DNA from: Solibacillus isronensis
GTDB taxonomy: Bacteria > Bacillota > Bacilli > Bacillales_A > Planococcaceae
Length of the DNA stretch: 64,000 bases
Direction: 5' to 3'
Assembly: GCF_900168685.1 (NCBI RefSeq)
Contig: NZ_FVZN01000014.1
Coordinates: forward strand, 1,550,001 to 1,614,000
Shown: positions 1 to 8,478 of the stretch, piece by piece
Layout: the number at the start of each line of letters is the position of its first letter
How positions within the stretch are numbered: the stretch's first letter is position 1
Program-made: the position numbers and the translations under genes
The notes under the pieces: model-generated
Seen by the model: the letters and a program-made list of their open reading frames with translations, nothing else
The model's database searches: none
What the model was told of the DNA's origin: nothing

Positions 1-75
1 CGGCTCGTTAAATTCATCAAGGCCTGTCTGATAAAATACTGTCAATGTTGCAGATAAAAATCCGAATTCGTTCAT
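1..75 (-). CDS. Small protein, N-terminal 25 codons only (possibly DUF1659 family)
   Basis: Reading leftwards from an ATG at 75, the sequence gives MNEFGFLSATLTVFYQTGL and runs off the window edge. A near-perfect ribosome binding site (AAGGAGGTGAT) lies 6 bases before the ATG, so the start is secure. The alternating hydrophobic pattern with a TG(L/I)DEF turn resembles small DUF1659 proteins of Bacillales, which are about 70 residues long. That family match is from memory and only 25 residues are visible. The gene is divergent from the yneK-like gene to its right. Confidence 0.5.
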   Translation of the reverse strand, partial: MNEFGFLSATLTVFYQTGLDEFNEP

Positions 76-239
76 GTTTATCACCTCCTTGCCCTATATA
101 TGTCATGATTTACCGAAAAAAGGGACAATTACGATGAAAAATTTTACAAAACCTTATATAATAGACAATAATGAGGTTTATCACCAGTAGTTTAGTAGAA
201 CAAATTTCAGAAACAATCTTTAGTAATGAGGTGAACATT

Positions 240-674
240 GTGGGCTTAGATGGCTGGTTTTTATGGTTTATTCTATTTTGGGTTGTAGTATTGATTTCGC
301 TTATGGGGATTGGCGGCTTTTTTATGTTCCGCAAGTTTTTGAAGGCCCTGCCGAAACAGGACGGAAAATCGGATCTAGATTGGCAAAACATATACTTAGA
401 TAAAACGCTTCATCTTTGGGGTGAAGATGAAAAACAATTACTTACCGAGCTTGTCAGTCCTGTACCAGAGCTATTCCGCCAAGTTGCCAAAGAAAAGATT
501 GCCGGTAAAATCGGTGAAATTGCACTGAATGAGCGTGCCTCAAAAATTGACCTGGACTTAATTATTCGTGGCTATATTATTGCTTCGCCAAAACGCGACC
601 ATAAGTTTTTGCGTAAAAAACTCGATGAAATGAAAATTGATACGACGAATTATGATCATTTATTTGAGGCATAG
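240..674 (+). CDS. yneK: YneK-like DUF2621 membrane-anchored protein
   Basis: A 144-residue protein if started at the GTG at 240, which has a GAGGTG ribosome binding site 6 bases upstream. An ATG at 171 in the same frame has no such site, and the extra 23 residues look unlike the family. One N-terminal membrane segment (WFLWFILFWVVVLISLM) leads to GGFFMFRKFLK and a soluble, charged domain of about 110 residues. This layout fits YneK (DUF2621) of Bacillus, whose function is unknown. The neighbouring ccdC and ccdA genes are also its neighbours in Bacillus, which supports the call. It converges on ccdC through a shared terminator. Confidence 0.75.
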   Translation: MGLDGWFLWFILFWVVVLISLMGIGGFFMFRKFLKALPKQDGKSDLDWQNIYLDKTLHLWGEDEKQLLTELVSPVPELFRQVAKEKIAGKIGEIALNERASKIDLDLIIRGYIIASPKRDHKFLRKKLDEMKIDTTNYDHLFEA

Positions 675-680
675 ACGAAA

Positions 681-723
681 AAAGACTGTCTTTAAAAGTA
701 TAAAACTTTTAGAGACAGTCTTT
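681..723. terminator. Bidirectional terminator between yneK and ccdC
   Basis: The arms at 681-699 and 705-723 (AAAGACTGTCTT with its complement AGACAGTCTTT) pair with a single mismatch around a 5-base loop. A and T tracts on the two sides let it work for both convergent genes. Confidence 0.9.
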
Positions 724-724
724 T

Positions 725-1216
725 CTATGCGACAATATGCGATTTTTCAAGCTTCTTATATTTAATAAGCATACCGATTCGCCACGGCAAAATCATCGAG
801 AATGCCAAGATGAAGAACATACCTGCAAGCTCACCGACATCGAATGTTTCGGCAAATATTAATTTCAGAATAATACGTAGTACTAATAATCCCACTAATA
901 TGAATGGAAATGCTTTAGATTGCTTCATATAAATTGCGCCGTCTCGCACTTCGAACTTCGACGTTAAGATTAATACAGATGAAAATAACAAGCCTAGCGC
1001 GGCCGCTTCTACTATTTGAATTGGCGCTACACGAAACTCCTCAAAAATAAACATCAGCGCGCCTGTTGACATCGCAAAAGGCGGAATGAGTATTTTTTTC
1101 GTGGAGACCGGCTTTTTTTGTGCACGCAGTCTTATGAACATTACGAAAGAGCCCATTATGACTGCCATAATCGTCGAACCAATTAATAAATAGTGAGAAG
1201 GTATACTGTCGAACAT
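725..1216 (-). CDS. ccdC: CcdC/YneJ-like membrane protein (DUF1453)
   Basis: The start at 1216 (second of two adjacent ATGs) puts AGGAGG 6 bases upstream; the longer frame to 1282 lacks a site. The product has about 163 residues and four hydrophobic segments (near residues 8-25, 45-65, 75-92 and 105-145). It contains the family feature KKPVSTKKILIPPFAMSTGA and ends with a short basic tail. YneJ/CcdC homologues lie beside CcdA in Bacillus and are linked to cytochrome c maturation, though the exact role is not defined. Gene order with ccdA is conserved here, with a 124-base gap between ccdA and ccdC. Confidence 0.85.
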   Translation of the reverse strand: MFDSIPSHYLLIGSTIMAVIMGSFVMFIRLRAQKKPVSTKKILIPPFAMSTGALMFIFEEFRVAPIQIVEAAALGLLFSSVLILTSKFEVRDGAIYMKQSKAFPFILVGLLVLRIILKLIFAETFDVGELAGMFFILAFSMILPWRIGMLIKYKKLEKSHIVA

Positions 1217-1340
1217 CATATTCCTCCTCTTGCATGAACGAATAATTATCGTGTAAACAAGATAACAGAATGGATCATGCACACTTTTTCACTTATGTTT
1301 CTACCCTTAGTATAGCACGGTCTTTATAAGCAGGGAACTG

Positions 1341-2051
1341 TTAGAATCCTTTAAAACCATCGAAAATCGGCAAGAGAATATTAATAATGTAAGTCAACCC
1401 GTCAAAGAATAATAAAATGCCGACTGCGATCATAATATAGCCGCCAACCACTATAATTTTTTGGCTATGCTTGCGAATCCAGTTCATTCGTGAAATGAAG
1501 AATGACAATGTAAAGAATGGTATTGCAAAACCTAAGTAGTATGCGACCATATACCACATTGCCGAATCGGGATTCGTTCCGCCAAGCGTAATAATTGCTG
1601 CCAGTATCGGACCTGTACAAGGTGTCCATCCCGCTGCAAAAGCAAGACCGATCAGCATCGAACCGAAATAACCGGATGGTCTGTTTTTGAACTGAAATTT
1701 GCGGTCTTTCATTAAAAAGTCAATCTGCAGAAGGCCGACAATCATTAAACCGAATGCGACAATTAAAATAGCGCCGACTTGACGCAGTAAATCCTGGTAC
1801 TGGAAAAAGAAATCTTTCGCTAATGATGTTCCAAATCCGATAGCGATAAATATAATCGAAAACCCAAGCAGGAAAAATAAAGTATGTAAAATTGCGCGTT
1901 TTTGCATCATCCCTTTTTCGGTTTTCAGCTCATCGAGTGTCATACCGGTTATGTAGGATAAAAATGCAGGATAGAGCGGTAGCGTACATGGTGAAATAAA
2001 ACTTAAAAACCCGGCACCGAACGCTAAAAGGATATTTAAATCTGTATTCAT
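1341..2051 (-). CDS. ccdA: Cytochrome c biogenesis protein CcdA
   Basis: CcdA moves reducing equivalents across the membrane from cytoplasmic thioredoxin to extracytoplasmic thiol proteins used in haem attachment to cytochrome c and in spore maturation. This 236-residue protein has the two redox cysteine motifs of the family: SFISPCTLPLYPAF near residue 17 and AAGWTPCTGP near residue 140. Six hydrophobic segments are evident, and the length is normal for the DsbD/CcdA family. ATG at 2051 follows a modest AAGGAGAA site. It is the first gene of a ccdA-ccdC pair, with transcription leftwards. Confidence 0.95.
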   Translation of the reverse strand: MNTDLNILLAFGAGFLSFISPCTLPLYPAFLSYITGMTLDELKTEKGMMQKRAILHTLFFLLGFSIIFIAIGFGTSLAKDFFFQYQDLLRQVGAILIVAFGLMIVGLLQIDFLMKDRKFQFKNRPSGYFGSMLIGLAFAAGWTPCTGPILAAIITLGGTNPDSAMWYMVAYYLGFAIPFFTLSFFISRMNWIRKHSQKIIVVGGYIMIAVGILLFFDGLTYIINILLPIFDGFKGF

Positions 2052-2265
2052 GCTGCTTCATTCTCCTTAACATTGATACCTTCATCGTACCAAATTTCCC
2101 CATACATTACTTGCTTTTTTAAATGAATATTTTTTGTCAGTGTTTTGGGAATAATGTGAAAGATAAATGTGCGAAAGTGCCGCGTTATTAGTATTTGAAA
2201 ATAATTGCTCCTTTTTTATACATAGAAAGGCACTTTTGCACATTTGAGAAAGAAGGATGATTTTA

Positions 2266-2643
2266 TTATCGAATCATATCAATAATAAAAAGACTGGAAT
2301 AAATAACTGAGGTAAATAAGACTACTATGGAAATAGTAATGAGTTGGAATTTTATCGACCAGCGCCATACACATTCCTTAGGATAGCTTTTTTTCCATCG
2401 AAGTGCTGCTTTAAAGTTAATAAACCAGCAATGCAATGTTACAACGATGGAAGGTACTGTATACAAGGCAATTAACAACAAAGATTGCTGGAATACATTT
2501 GTCGTATATTTTCCGTAATTAATCATGAAGTATGGAAGTACGAACCAGAATACGGATGTGAAGACTAATACGACAGCCGCCAAAAAATGCAGCCATTTGT
2601 ATTCGCTGTGTGTTTGCCTGTAATGTTTTAATGCTGCCTGCAT
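2266..2643 (-). CDS. Small membrane protein of unknown function, four hydrophobic segments
   Basis: The ATG at 2643 is preferred over an upstream in-frame GTG and ATG because TAGGTG then sits 6 bases upstream. The product has about 125 residues with four hydrophobic stretches (FLAAVVLVFTSVFWFVLPYF, SLLLIALYTVPSIVVTLHCW, a short amphipathic one, and ITISIVVLFTSVIYSSLFI) separated by short basic loops such as RWKKSYPKECVWRW. I do not recognise a family. It stands alone between ccdA and the GIY-YIG-like gene. Confidence 0.7.
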   Translation of the reverse strand: MQAALKHYRQTHSEYKWLHFLAAVVLVFTSVFWFVLPYFMINYGKYTTNVFQQSLLLIALYTVPSIVVTLHCWFINFKAALRWKKSYPKECVWRWSIKFQLITISIVVLFTSVIYSSLFIIDMIR

Positions 2644-2759
2644 GATCATCACCTACTTTTTTCACTTACTATTCCCACTTTTTGTCGAAAATGAAACCGG
2701 AAAAATGTAGTAAAATGAAAAAATTCTGCCTTTATCTATCAAGATTTAGGCAGAATTAT

Positions 2760-3389
2760 TTATAATGACGATGTTAACTCGAATACTTCTCTGTTGGACC
2801 GTAAATTCCATTCAGGTTCGAAACGTTTGACAATCGAATTCTTCAGTTTATTCATCGCTTTTTCGTTCTCCATCGGATAGATTGCAAAATGCACATCGCT
2901 TGCCGGCAAAAGCTGTGTTATTTTCGCGTTCACATGGCAATGGGTAGACGTTCCATCCCGATAGCAACCTTTTGCATATATATTGCCAATATGCTGATTA
3001 AAGCGCTCTTTAAATGTTCTTGCACATACACCGCAAAATTTCAGTTCATTATTTGCAATAATCGTATAAACACCCCGTTGTTTCAATAAATTCTCATCAC
3101 CGCTGACGACAAAACGGGAGTATATTAGATCACCGTAGTTATTCAAAAACTGCCTGTAAAAATGATTCCCGTCTTTTTTTAGCGCTTTTATCGCTGCACC
3201 GGCCGGCATATCCTTTAAGTGTTTTTGCTCGTTAACAAAGTCTTTTAAATGCTCATATTTCTTTTGTTTCGTAAGTTCACCAAGCGTTTTTTTATCAAAA
3301 CTCTCATATAAGTCGGTAATTCCCTGTTCTAGTACAATTATCTCTATTTTAGTGAATTCTATTTTTTCCTCATTTATTTGGATAAACAT
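2760..3389 (-). CDS. GIY-YIG nuclease-fold protein
   Basis: ATG at 3389 has AAAGGAG 9 bases upstream, so the extra 32 codons of the open frame are dropped and the product is 209 residues. The second half carries a GIY-YIG layout: RGVYTII as the GIY strand, LKFCGV in place of YIG, an arginine and histidine in TFKERFNQHIG, and a terminal FEPEWNLRS matching the metal-binding Glu and the Asn. The first about 100 residues are helical and charged and unrecognised. GIY-YIG domains cut DNA in repair, homing or restriction. Nothing nearby points to one of these, and the tyrosine of the YIG strand is replaced by cysteine, so activity is uncertain. Confidence 0.75.
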   Translation of the reverse strand: MFIQINEEKIEFTKIEIIVLEQGITDLYESFDKKTLGELTKQKKYEHLKDFVNEQKHLKDMPAGAAIKALKKDGNHFYRQFLNNYGDLIYSRFVVSGDENLLKQRGVYTIIANNELKFCGVCARTFKERFNQHIGNIYAKGCYRDGTSTHCHVNAKITQLLPASDVHFAIYPMENEKAMNKLKNSIVKRFEPEWNLRSNREVFELTSSL

Positions 3390-3577
3390 TATAGTTCTCC
3401 TTTCAGCAAATCCCCTTTTTACATACATTTCGCTATAAATTGGCAAAACCCTCTTAATTTTTTCGATTTCTGTATTAGTACACAATTAAATCAACTGATT
3501 CATTGAGATTAGTTTCTCTATAAACTATCATTTATATTAACCAATCAATTTAGCTAAGAGGAAGAAGTGAGTGCTCT

Positions 3578-3934
3578 ATGAACGTTAAACAACTAAACGA
3601 ACTGCTTTATAAAAATAGACCAACAGTTGGATCTACCGGCCATTGTGATTGCAAGGATTGTATGTTTTATGCGGAAACAATTAAGATAAATGAATTTGTA
3701 GAAAATTTTCTGAATGAGATAGGACTTCATCCATTAAAAGCCGATGAAGTTTGGTGCTATAAAGAAGGAGATGGGTTTAAATACTATTTAGTAGATTTTT
3801 TCGAGGTAGTTGCAAAGAAGGAACAAGTTCTAAGTTTCGACAACGGAAAATTGATAATAACTTCGAATCCGTATGCAGAAAACAGACTGTATAGACATGC
3901 ATTAAGTATTGATATAAGATTACAAAAAATTTAG
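3578..3934 (+). CDS. Hypothetical protein with CDCKDC motif
   Basis: A 118-residue soluble protein whose ATG lies behind an AGAGGAAG site. Near residues 23-28 it has CDCKDCMFY, a cysteine cluster that could hold a metal. The remainder alternates strands and charged turns, ending with YRHALSIDIRLQKI. I do not recognise a family. Its promoter region (about 3490-3570) is divergent from the GIY-YIG gene, and it ends in a strong terminator shared with the gene to its right. Confidence 0.65.
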   Translation: MNVKQLNELLYKNRPTVGSTGHCDCKDCMFYAETIKINEFVENFLNEIGLHPLKADEVWCYKEGDGFKYYLVDFFEVVAKKEQVLSFDNGKLIITSNPYAENRLYRHALSIDIRLQKI

Positions 3935-3961
3935 TATTAATTTTATTTTATTGCAGTAGAA

Positions 3962-3993
3962 AAAGCGATTCGCTCTATTGAACGAATCGCTTT
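3962..3993. terminator. Bidirectional terminator
   Basis: AAAGCGATTCG (3962-3972) pairs perfectly with CGAATCGCTTT (3983-3993) around a 10-base loop, between convergent genes. Confidence 0.9.
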
Positions 3994-3997
3994 ATAA

Positions 3998-4639
3998 CTA
4001 AAAGTTTTCTTTATCAAATACTTCCAAATCAATAATGCGGGCACCTTGTTTTAAGATGGCTGCCTCCAGCTCGTCCACTGTTGATTGTTTCGCACCTTTT
4101 GCAAGCGTAATAACCACTCGACGCAAATAAGTCGTATCATCATCAAGAGAGAACACACAATGCAGTGGCCACACCTTTTTAACCGCAGTCAGGACTCTAA
4201 TTAAAATGCCGTCCGTGTCAGGCAATGCAATTGTAATGGCACAGCTTCCTGTACGGTAGCCCCACGCCTCTTCCAGCAGCTCAAATACTTTCGAATGAGG
4301 TAAAATGCCGGCAAAATTCCCTTTCGTATCAACAACGGCCAAATAAGGCAATTGTTTAATTGAATGGAATACTTCAAAAAATGAACTGTTTTCGTGGACG
4401 AATGCATCCGGTTCTTGAGTAAGTGCTTTAACCGGGGCTTTCATGTCGCCTTCTTTTAATTTATATTCGAGTACTTCGACTTTATAAATATTTCCGACGA
4501 ATTTTTCACCCGCTTCGTCCAATACCGGGATGCATCTGTAGCCGTTGTCATTTAACTGACCGAGTACGTCTTTGATAGGATCCGTCTCTTTCACATAACT
4601 TACATCTTTTTTCTTTACATATCTTTGTTTCACTAACAT
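3998..4639 (-). CDS. CBS-domain pair with C-terminal ACT domain, CbpA-type
   Basis: The start at 4639 has AAGGAGGTAAT 5 bases upstream; product 213 residues. Residues about 8-125 form two CBS repeats (YVKETDPIKDVLGQLNDNG, then CIPVLDEAGEKFVGNI, then PYLAVVDTKGNFAGILPHSKVFELL). Residues about 135-210 form an ACT-like domain (TGSCAITIALPDTDGILIRV). CBS proteins bind adenine nucleotides, and a CBS-ACT protein (CbpA) of Listeria binds cyclic di-AMP. Cyclic di-AMP binding here is an inference from that architecture. It stands alone, ending in the terminator to its left. Confidence 0.8.
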   Translation of the reverse strand: MLVKQRYVKKKDVSYVKETDPIKDVLGQLNDNGYRCIPVLDEAGEKFVGNIYKVEVLEYKLKEGDMKAPVKALTQEPDAFVHENSSFFEVFHSIKQLPYLAVVDTKGNFAGILPHSKVFELLEEAWGYRTGSCAITIALPDTDGILIRVLTAVKKVWPLHCVFSLDDDTTYLRRVVITLAKGAKQSTVDELEAAILKQGARIIDLEVFDKENF

Positions 4640-4733
4640 GGCATTACCTCCTTGATGTACTACTCTTATTTTATAGGTAGTCATTCAAATACGAAAGTAA
4701 TTTTTAGAATATTTCGTATTTTACAGTTAAATC

Positions 4734-6065
4734 TTATTTGTAAATTTCATAATAAATATACGCATACGCTAAATCGAGGCATTTTTGGTAGCTCGGTAAT
4801 TTGTTTTCTTTATTATTTACCGATGCAAAATAGATGGCCTCCAGCACGCTTTCGTTTTTCGGGTAATGTTCACGGATTTTATAGAAAACCTTTGCGCACA
4901 ATGTATCGGTACATTCTTCTGATAGCTGAATAATATAGCCGATTGTTGATTCATCAAGGCGCGTACTCGTAATGATGACCTCTTTCATCTCTTCCATCAT
5001 TTCTTCATTGATTAAATGGATTATTTCATTTAACTTCTCTTTTTCATTCTCCACCACTTTACAATCAACTAGCACGAGCGTATACCCCGTATCTTTTGTC
5101 GATTTTAATAGATATGTACCCGCGAGCTGAAACTGCTGTAATGGCGATATAAAACTTTTGTCCAATTCAAATTCGTTGGTTGTTGACGTTTTAATATATT
5201 TTTCCATATAGCGTTTATCTGTTTCAATTTTGCGGTAAAAACGCGCTTGGTACTGCTCCATCTTTTTTAGAAGAGTTTCTTCATTTATCAGCTTATATGA
5301 TTGGGTAATAAACTTATAGCATTCCTGCACTAAATCTTTATGGCTGTTAGCTTTCATACACAGAAGGAGCACCTCATGAAGTACTTCTATTGCACATTCA
5401 TATCGGCCATTTTCAAAAAGAAACTTCCCTCTAAGTACACGGACATGCAAATCTATACGGGAAAACTTTTCAAACGGGTACTCTTTAAAATAGTCATTAA
5501 ATAACTTTTTTGCATACTCCACTTTCCCTATCTGCAGGGACAATTCAATATGAGTGATAAAACGGACGAGCATGAACCTTTCATCTTCCGGGTTTCCCAT
5601 CTTTAAAAAGACAGCTGGAATCTTACTAATATCCCAAAAGATATCCTTTGGTAATTCATCCATTTGTGTTGCATAATAATTATTCATTGCAACTGACAGT
5701 AATGAGAGATTTTCATCTTCCAATGCGAAACTGCTCGCAAGTCGGTAGTATTTTTTTGCCTGTTCAAAATCAATACTGAAATAATAGCAATGTCCAATGA
5801 CCAAATAGAGGCTTGCTAAACACCCTTTAAGATTTTGTTTGATATGCTGTTCTGCGTCCAATAACAATTGCAAAATCTTTAAATTGCTATTGGATAAAAT
5901 AAAAGGCTCACTATCAAATCGAAGAAAGTCCTTCACCTTTTCGATATTTCCCTCTTCTACTAATGATTCAAACATTGCTGTATATGCCTCATAATGTGCA
6001 TCGATTGATGAAAATGTTTGTGAACGATAATGGTCAAGCTGCAATGACTTAAGTTGCTTCCCCAT
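4734..6065 (-). CDS. TPR-repeat protein without DNA-binding domain
   Basis: About 443 residues. The ATG at 6065 follows AGGAGGTGA; a GTG at 6077 would overlap the binding site. The protein is almost wholly helical, with TPR-like helix pairs such as ASLYLVIGHCYYFSIDFEQA, KKYYRLASSFALE and RGKFLFENGRYECAIEVLHE. This resembles the TPR part of Bacillales peptide-pheromone receptors (Rap/AimR type), but there is no N-terminal helix-turn-helix, signal peptide or adjacent pheromone gene. A second, strand-rich part (about 310-380, YTLVLVDCKVV) follows. It is the second gene of a pair with the 6081-6704 gene, 15 bases apart, so they are probably cotranscribed and coupled. Confidence 0.7.
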   Translation of the reverse strand: MGKQLKSLQLDHYRSQTFSSIDAHYEAYTAMFESLVEEGNIEKVKDFLRFDSEPFILSNSNLKILQLLLDAEQHIKQNLKGCLASLYLVIGHCYYFSIDFEQAKKYYRLASSFALEDENLSLLSVAMNNYYATQMDELPKDIFWDISKIPAVFLKMGNPEDERFMLVRFITHIELSLQIGKVEYAKKLFNDYFKEYPFEKFSRIDLHVRVLRGKFLFENGRYECAIEVLHEVLLLCMKANSHKDLVQECYKFITQSYKLINEETLLKKMEQYQARFYRKIETDKRYMEKYIKTSTTNEFELDKSFISPLQQFQLAGTYLLKSTKDTGYTLVLVDCKVVENEKEKLNEIIHLINEEMMEEMKEVIITSTRLDESTIGYIIQLSEECTDTLCAKVFYKIREHYPKNESVLEAIYFASVNNKENKLPSYQKCLDLAYAYIYYEIYK

Positions 6066-6080
6066 CGTTTTATTCACCTC

Positions 6081-6704
6081 CTAATTTTTCAAAGATAACG
6101 GTTCGTACAGCTCTCGTTTAATAATTGAAAATTGGTCCATAAAACGAATGACTTTTTGTTTACTGTCAGCATATTTCGTTTCGTTGTCTGCCAGGTAATC
6201 ACGCAAACTTTTTATAATTGTTGTTTCGATTTGGACGAGTTTTTTGGGGTAATGTTCGTATTCATAAAAGCGGCCATTAAATAATTGCTTAGAACTGTTT
6301 TCAAACTTCATATATAGATCATATTGTTCTTTTGGTAATGTTTCGAGTACTTCACGCAAATAATCTAAAAATAGATTGACGGTCATTACCGAAGCCATTA
6401 ATGCTTTAGTAAATGATCCGACTGTTGCTTTTTTCAGTCGTTTAAATTTTGTACTGATAAGTACTTCATTCAATATAAAATTACGAAGCAGAAAAATGAG
6501 CGCATGCTCTGAATTGATGACCGGCTCTTCTTCAAAATAAAAGTAAACCCAAACATCGCTTACATTGTATTTTGCGAAAGATAAATGTGCAAAGTCATGG
6601 CGGATTAAATGGAAAAAGTAGTCGTAATGTTCAAGCTGTTTAAATTGTTCGAGTTGCTGTTCATTTAAAATAAACAAAGAATTCGATGTATCAAAATCTT
6701 TCAT
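6081..6704 (-). CDS. Hypothetical soluble protein, paired with the TPR protein
   Basis: ATG at 6704 has AGAGGTG 7 bases upstream, so the longer open frame is trimmed to 207 residues. It is helical and rich in aromatic and charged residues (YDYFFHLIRHDFAHLSFAKY, VWVYFYFEEEP), with no membrane segment. I do not recognise a family. The tight spacing to the TPR gene downstream suggests that the two proteins act together. Confidence 0.6.
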   Translation of the reverse strand: MKDFDTSNSLFILNEQQLEQFKQLEHYDYFFHLIRHDFAHLSFAKYNVSDVWVYFYFEEEPVINSEHALIFLLRNFILNEVLISTKFKRLKKATVGSFTKALMASVMTVNLFLDYLREVLETLPKEQYDLYMKFENSSKQLFNGRFYEYEHYPKKLVQIETTIIKSLRDYLADNETKYADSKQKVIRFMDQFSIIKRELYEPLSLKN

Positions 6705-6782
6705 CTTTACACCTCTTTCTCGACATTTACTACCATTATAATAGTTATTTGTTAAAATTTGTTGTTTTTTGCAAAAATAAAA

Positions 6783-6819
6783 AGACATACCCGAAAGAAA
6801 GTGACTTTCGGGTATGTCT
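6783..6819 (-). terminator. Terminator of the NADH dehydrogenase operon
   Basis: AGACATACCCGAAAG (6783-6797) is complementary to CTTTCGGGTATGTCT (6805-6819), followed on the minus strand by a T tract. It separates ndh from the 6704 gene. Confidence 0.9.
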
Positions 6820-6826
6820 TAACTAA

Positions 6827-8014
6827 TTAATATGCTAGGCCAAATAACGCTTTAATATGAGTCATATAGCGGATATTTGAAGCTTCTTTCATTAATGATG
6901 CTGGTAAACCTACTAATTGAGTATTGTTTGCCCCAACTGTAGCAATACCGTCTTTGCGGCCTAAAGAACCTAAAGTACCTGAGTTAGTAAATTTGAATTC
7001 TTTCAGGTCAGCACCTTTAATTTGTGCAAAAATATTGTAACCTGCAGTTTCACCTTGCTGCCATGCTACTTGAGCAGTTGGCGCATAAGTTGGACGGTCA
7101 CCTGGGTTTGGAATATGCGCTGATGCATCACCAATAACAAATACTTCAGGATGTGAAGTAGATTGTAAGAAGTCATTGATAGTTGCTTTACCGCGATCTG
7201 CAGCTAAACCTGATTCAGCTACCAATGGAAGTGGAGCAACTCCACCTGTCCATACTAATGTATTTGCAACGATTGGTTCACGGTCTTTTAATTGAATAAC
7301 ATTGCCTTCAACGCCAGTAACAGGTGTTGATGTAATGAATTCAACTCCACGTTTCGATAAAGACGCTGTTGCACGATCGATTAAGTTTTCTGGGAATACC
7401 GGTAAGATTTTTGGACCTGCTTCAACTAATTTGATTTTAAGATCTTCAAATTTAACACCGTATTTCGCAGCAACTTTAGGGAAGTGGTCTACGATTTCAC
7501 CAACAAGTTCAACACCTGTTAAACCGCCACCGCCGATAACGATTGTAGCATCTGCTTCGTCTTTTGTTGTTGCATATGCTTTAATGCGAGCTTCGATATG
7601 CTCGCGGATAGCATTAGCTTCATCAACTGATTTTAATACGAAAGAGTTTTCCTCTAAGCCTGGGATTCCGAAGAAACCAGTTTGGCTACCTAAAGCAACA
7701 ACTAATGTATCGTATTGTAATGTTTTGCCGTTTGAAAGTGCTACATTTTTGCTTTCTACGTCAAAGCTGTTTACTTTTGCGATTTCCAAGTTGATGTCAA
7801 AACCTTTGAAAATCTTTTCAAGTGGTAATGAAACAGCACCTTCAGCAATTGTACCGCCAGCTAAACGGTGTAATTCAGTAATGATTTGATGTGTAGGGAA
7901 TTGGTTTACAACTGTAATACGCGCTTCGTCTTTATTTAAATATTTACGAGCTGTTTGTGCTGCTAATACACCAGCAAATCCAGCACCTAAAATAACGATT
8001 TCTTTAGTTACCAT
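6827..8014 (-). CDS. ndh: Type II NADH dehydrogenase (YumB/YutJ-like)
   Basis: A 395-residue monotopic flavoprotein that oxidises NADH and reduces menaquinone at the inner face of the membrane without pumping protons. The FAD Rossmann motif VILGAGFAGVLAA is at residues 8-20. QIITELHRLAGG follows, the NADH-binding Rossmann motif IVIGGGGLTGVELVGE is near 160-175, and the second FAD motif VFVIGDASAHIP is near 295. The C-terminal amphipathic region that docks to the membrane is present (LVGLPASLMKEASNIRYM). ATG at 8014 follows AATCTTATTGGAGGA. A DUF1641 gene lies 35 bases upstream, an arrangement common in Bacillales. Confidence 0.95.
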   Translation of the reverse strand: MVTKEIVILGAGFAGVLAAQTARKYLNKDEARITVVNQFPTHQIITELHRLAGGTIAEGAVSLPLEKIFKGFDINLEIAKVNSFDVESKNVALSNGKTLQYDTLVVALGSQTGFFGIPGLEENSFVLKSVDEANAIREHIEARIKAYATTKDEADATIVIGGGGLTGVELVGEIVDHFPKVAAKYGVKFEDLKIKLVEAGPKILPVFPENLIDRATASLSKRGVEFITSTPVTGVEGNVIQLKDREPIVANTLVWTGGVAPLPLVAESGLAADRGKATINDFLQSTSHPEVFVIGDASAHIPNPGDRPTYAPTAQVAWQQGETAGYNIFAQIKGADLKEFKFTNSGTLGSLGRKDGIATVGANNTQLVGLPASLMKEASNIRYMTHIKALFGLAY

Positions 8015-8049
8015 ATTAAAAATCCTCCAATAAGATTAGATTGTACAAA

Positions 8050-8478
8050 TTATTTCATTTGTTTACGTTCAGATGCTACTTGTAAGAATGCATTAGCAAA
8101 ACGTAATGCCCCTTGAACTTGTGGGTCTTTTAACATTTTTAATAAGCCGAATACGCCAACTGTTTCATTGCTTTCTTCAGCACGGTCTTTCGCTTCGATT
8201 GCTGTTTGTGCCAATGATTTAGCAGTACCAACAACTGGGCTCGCCATTTCTGTTACAGCAGCAACTGTATCATTTTTTAATGTTTCGTCAGTTGCAACAC
8301 TAGTTGCGAAATCATACGTTTTTGTTAATAAAGTAGTCATCTCAGCCAATTTTGGTAAGTTATCTACTAAAGTAGTTAAAGAAGCTTGTACCTCTGGCTT
8401 TAGTAACTGATCTAAAACATCTAATTGCTCTTGTGTAACAGCCACTTTTTCTACCTGCTGATTATTCATTTCTGACAT
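8050..8478 (-). CDS. DUF1641 family protein
   Basis: A 142-residue acidic, helical, soluble protein. The segment TVGVFGLLKMLKDPQVQGAL near residues 105-125 followed by FANAFLQVASERK is the signature of DUF1641, and the rest is helical with several leucine-rich turns. The start has AAAGGAGAG 6 bases upstream. Family members often sit beside NDH-2 or formate dehydrogenase genes; their role is not established. It is the first gene of the operon with ndh. Confidence 0.85.
   Translation of the reverse strand: MSEMNNQQVEKVAVTQEQLDVLDQLLKPEVQASLTTLVDNLPKLAEMTTLLTKTYDFATSVATDETLKNDTVAAVTEMASPVVGTAKSLAQTAIEAKDRAEESNETVGVFGLLKMLKDPQVQGALRFANAFLQVASERKQMK

Noticed and set aside
7302-7889. A 195-codon frame antisense to the NADH dehydrogenase gene
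   Set aside because: It is the shadow of a well-supported gene; serine/proline-rich translation with no binding site.
8168-8410. 80-codon frame antisense to the DUF1641 gene
   Set aside because: Shadow frame, no ribosome binding site.
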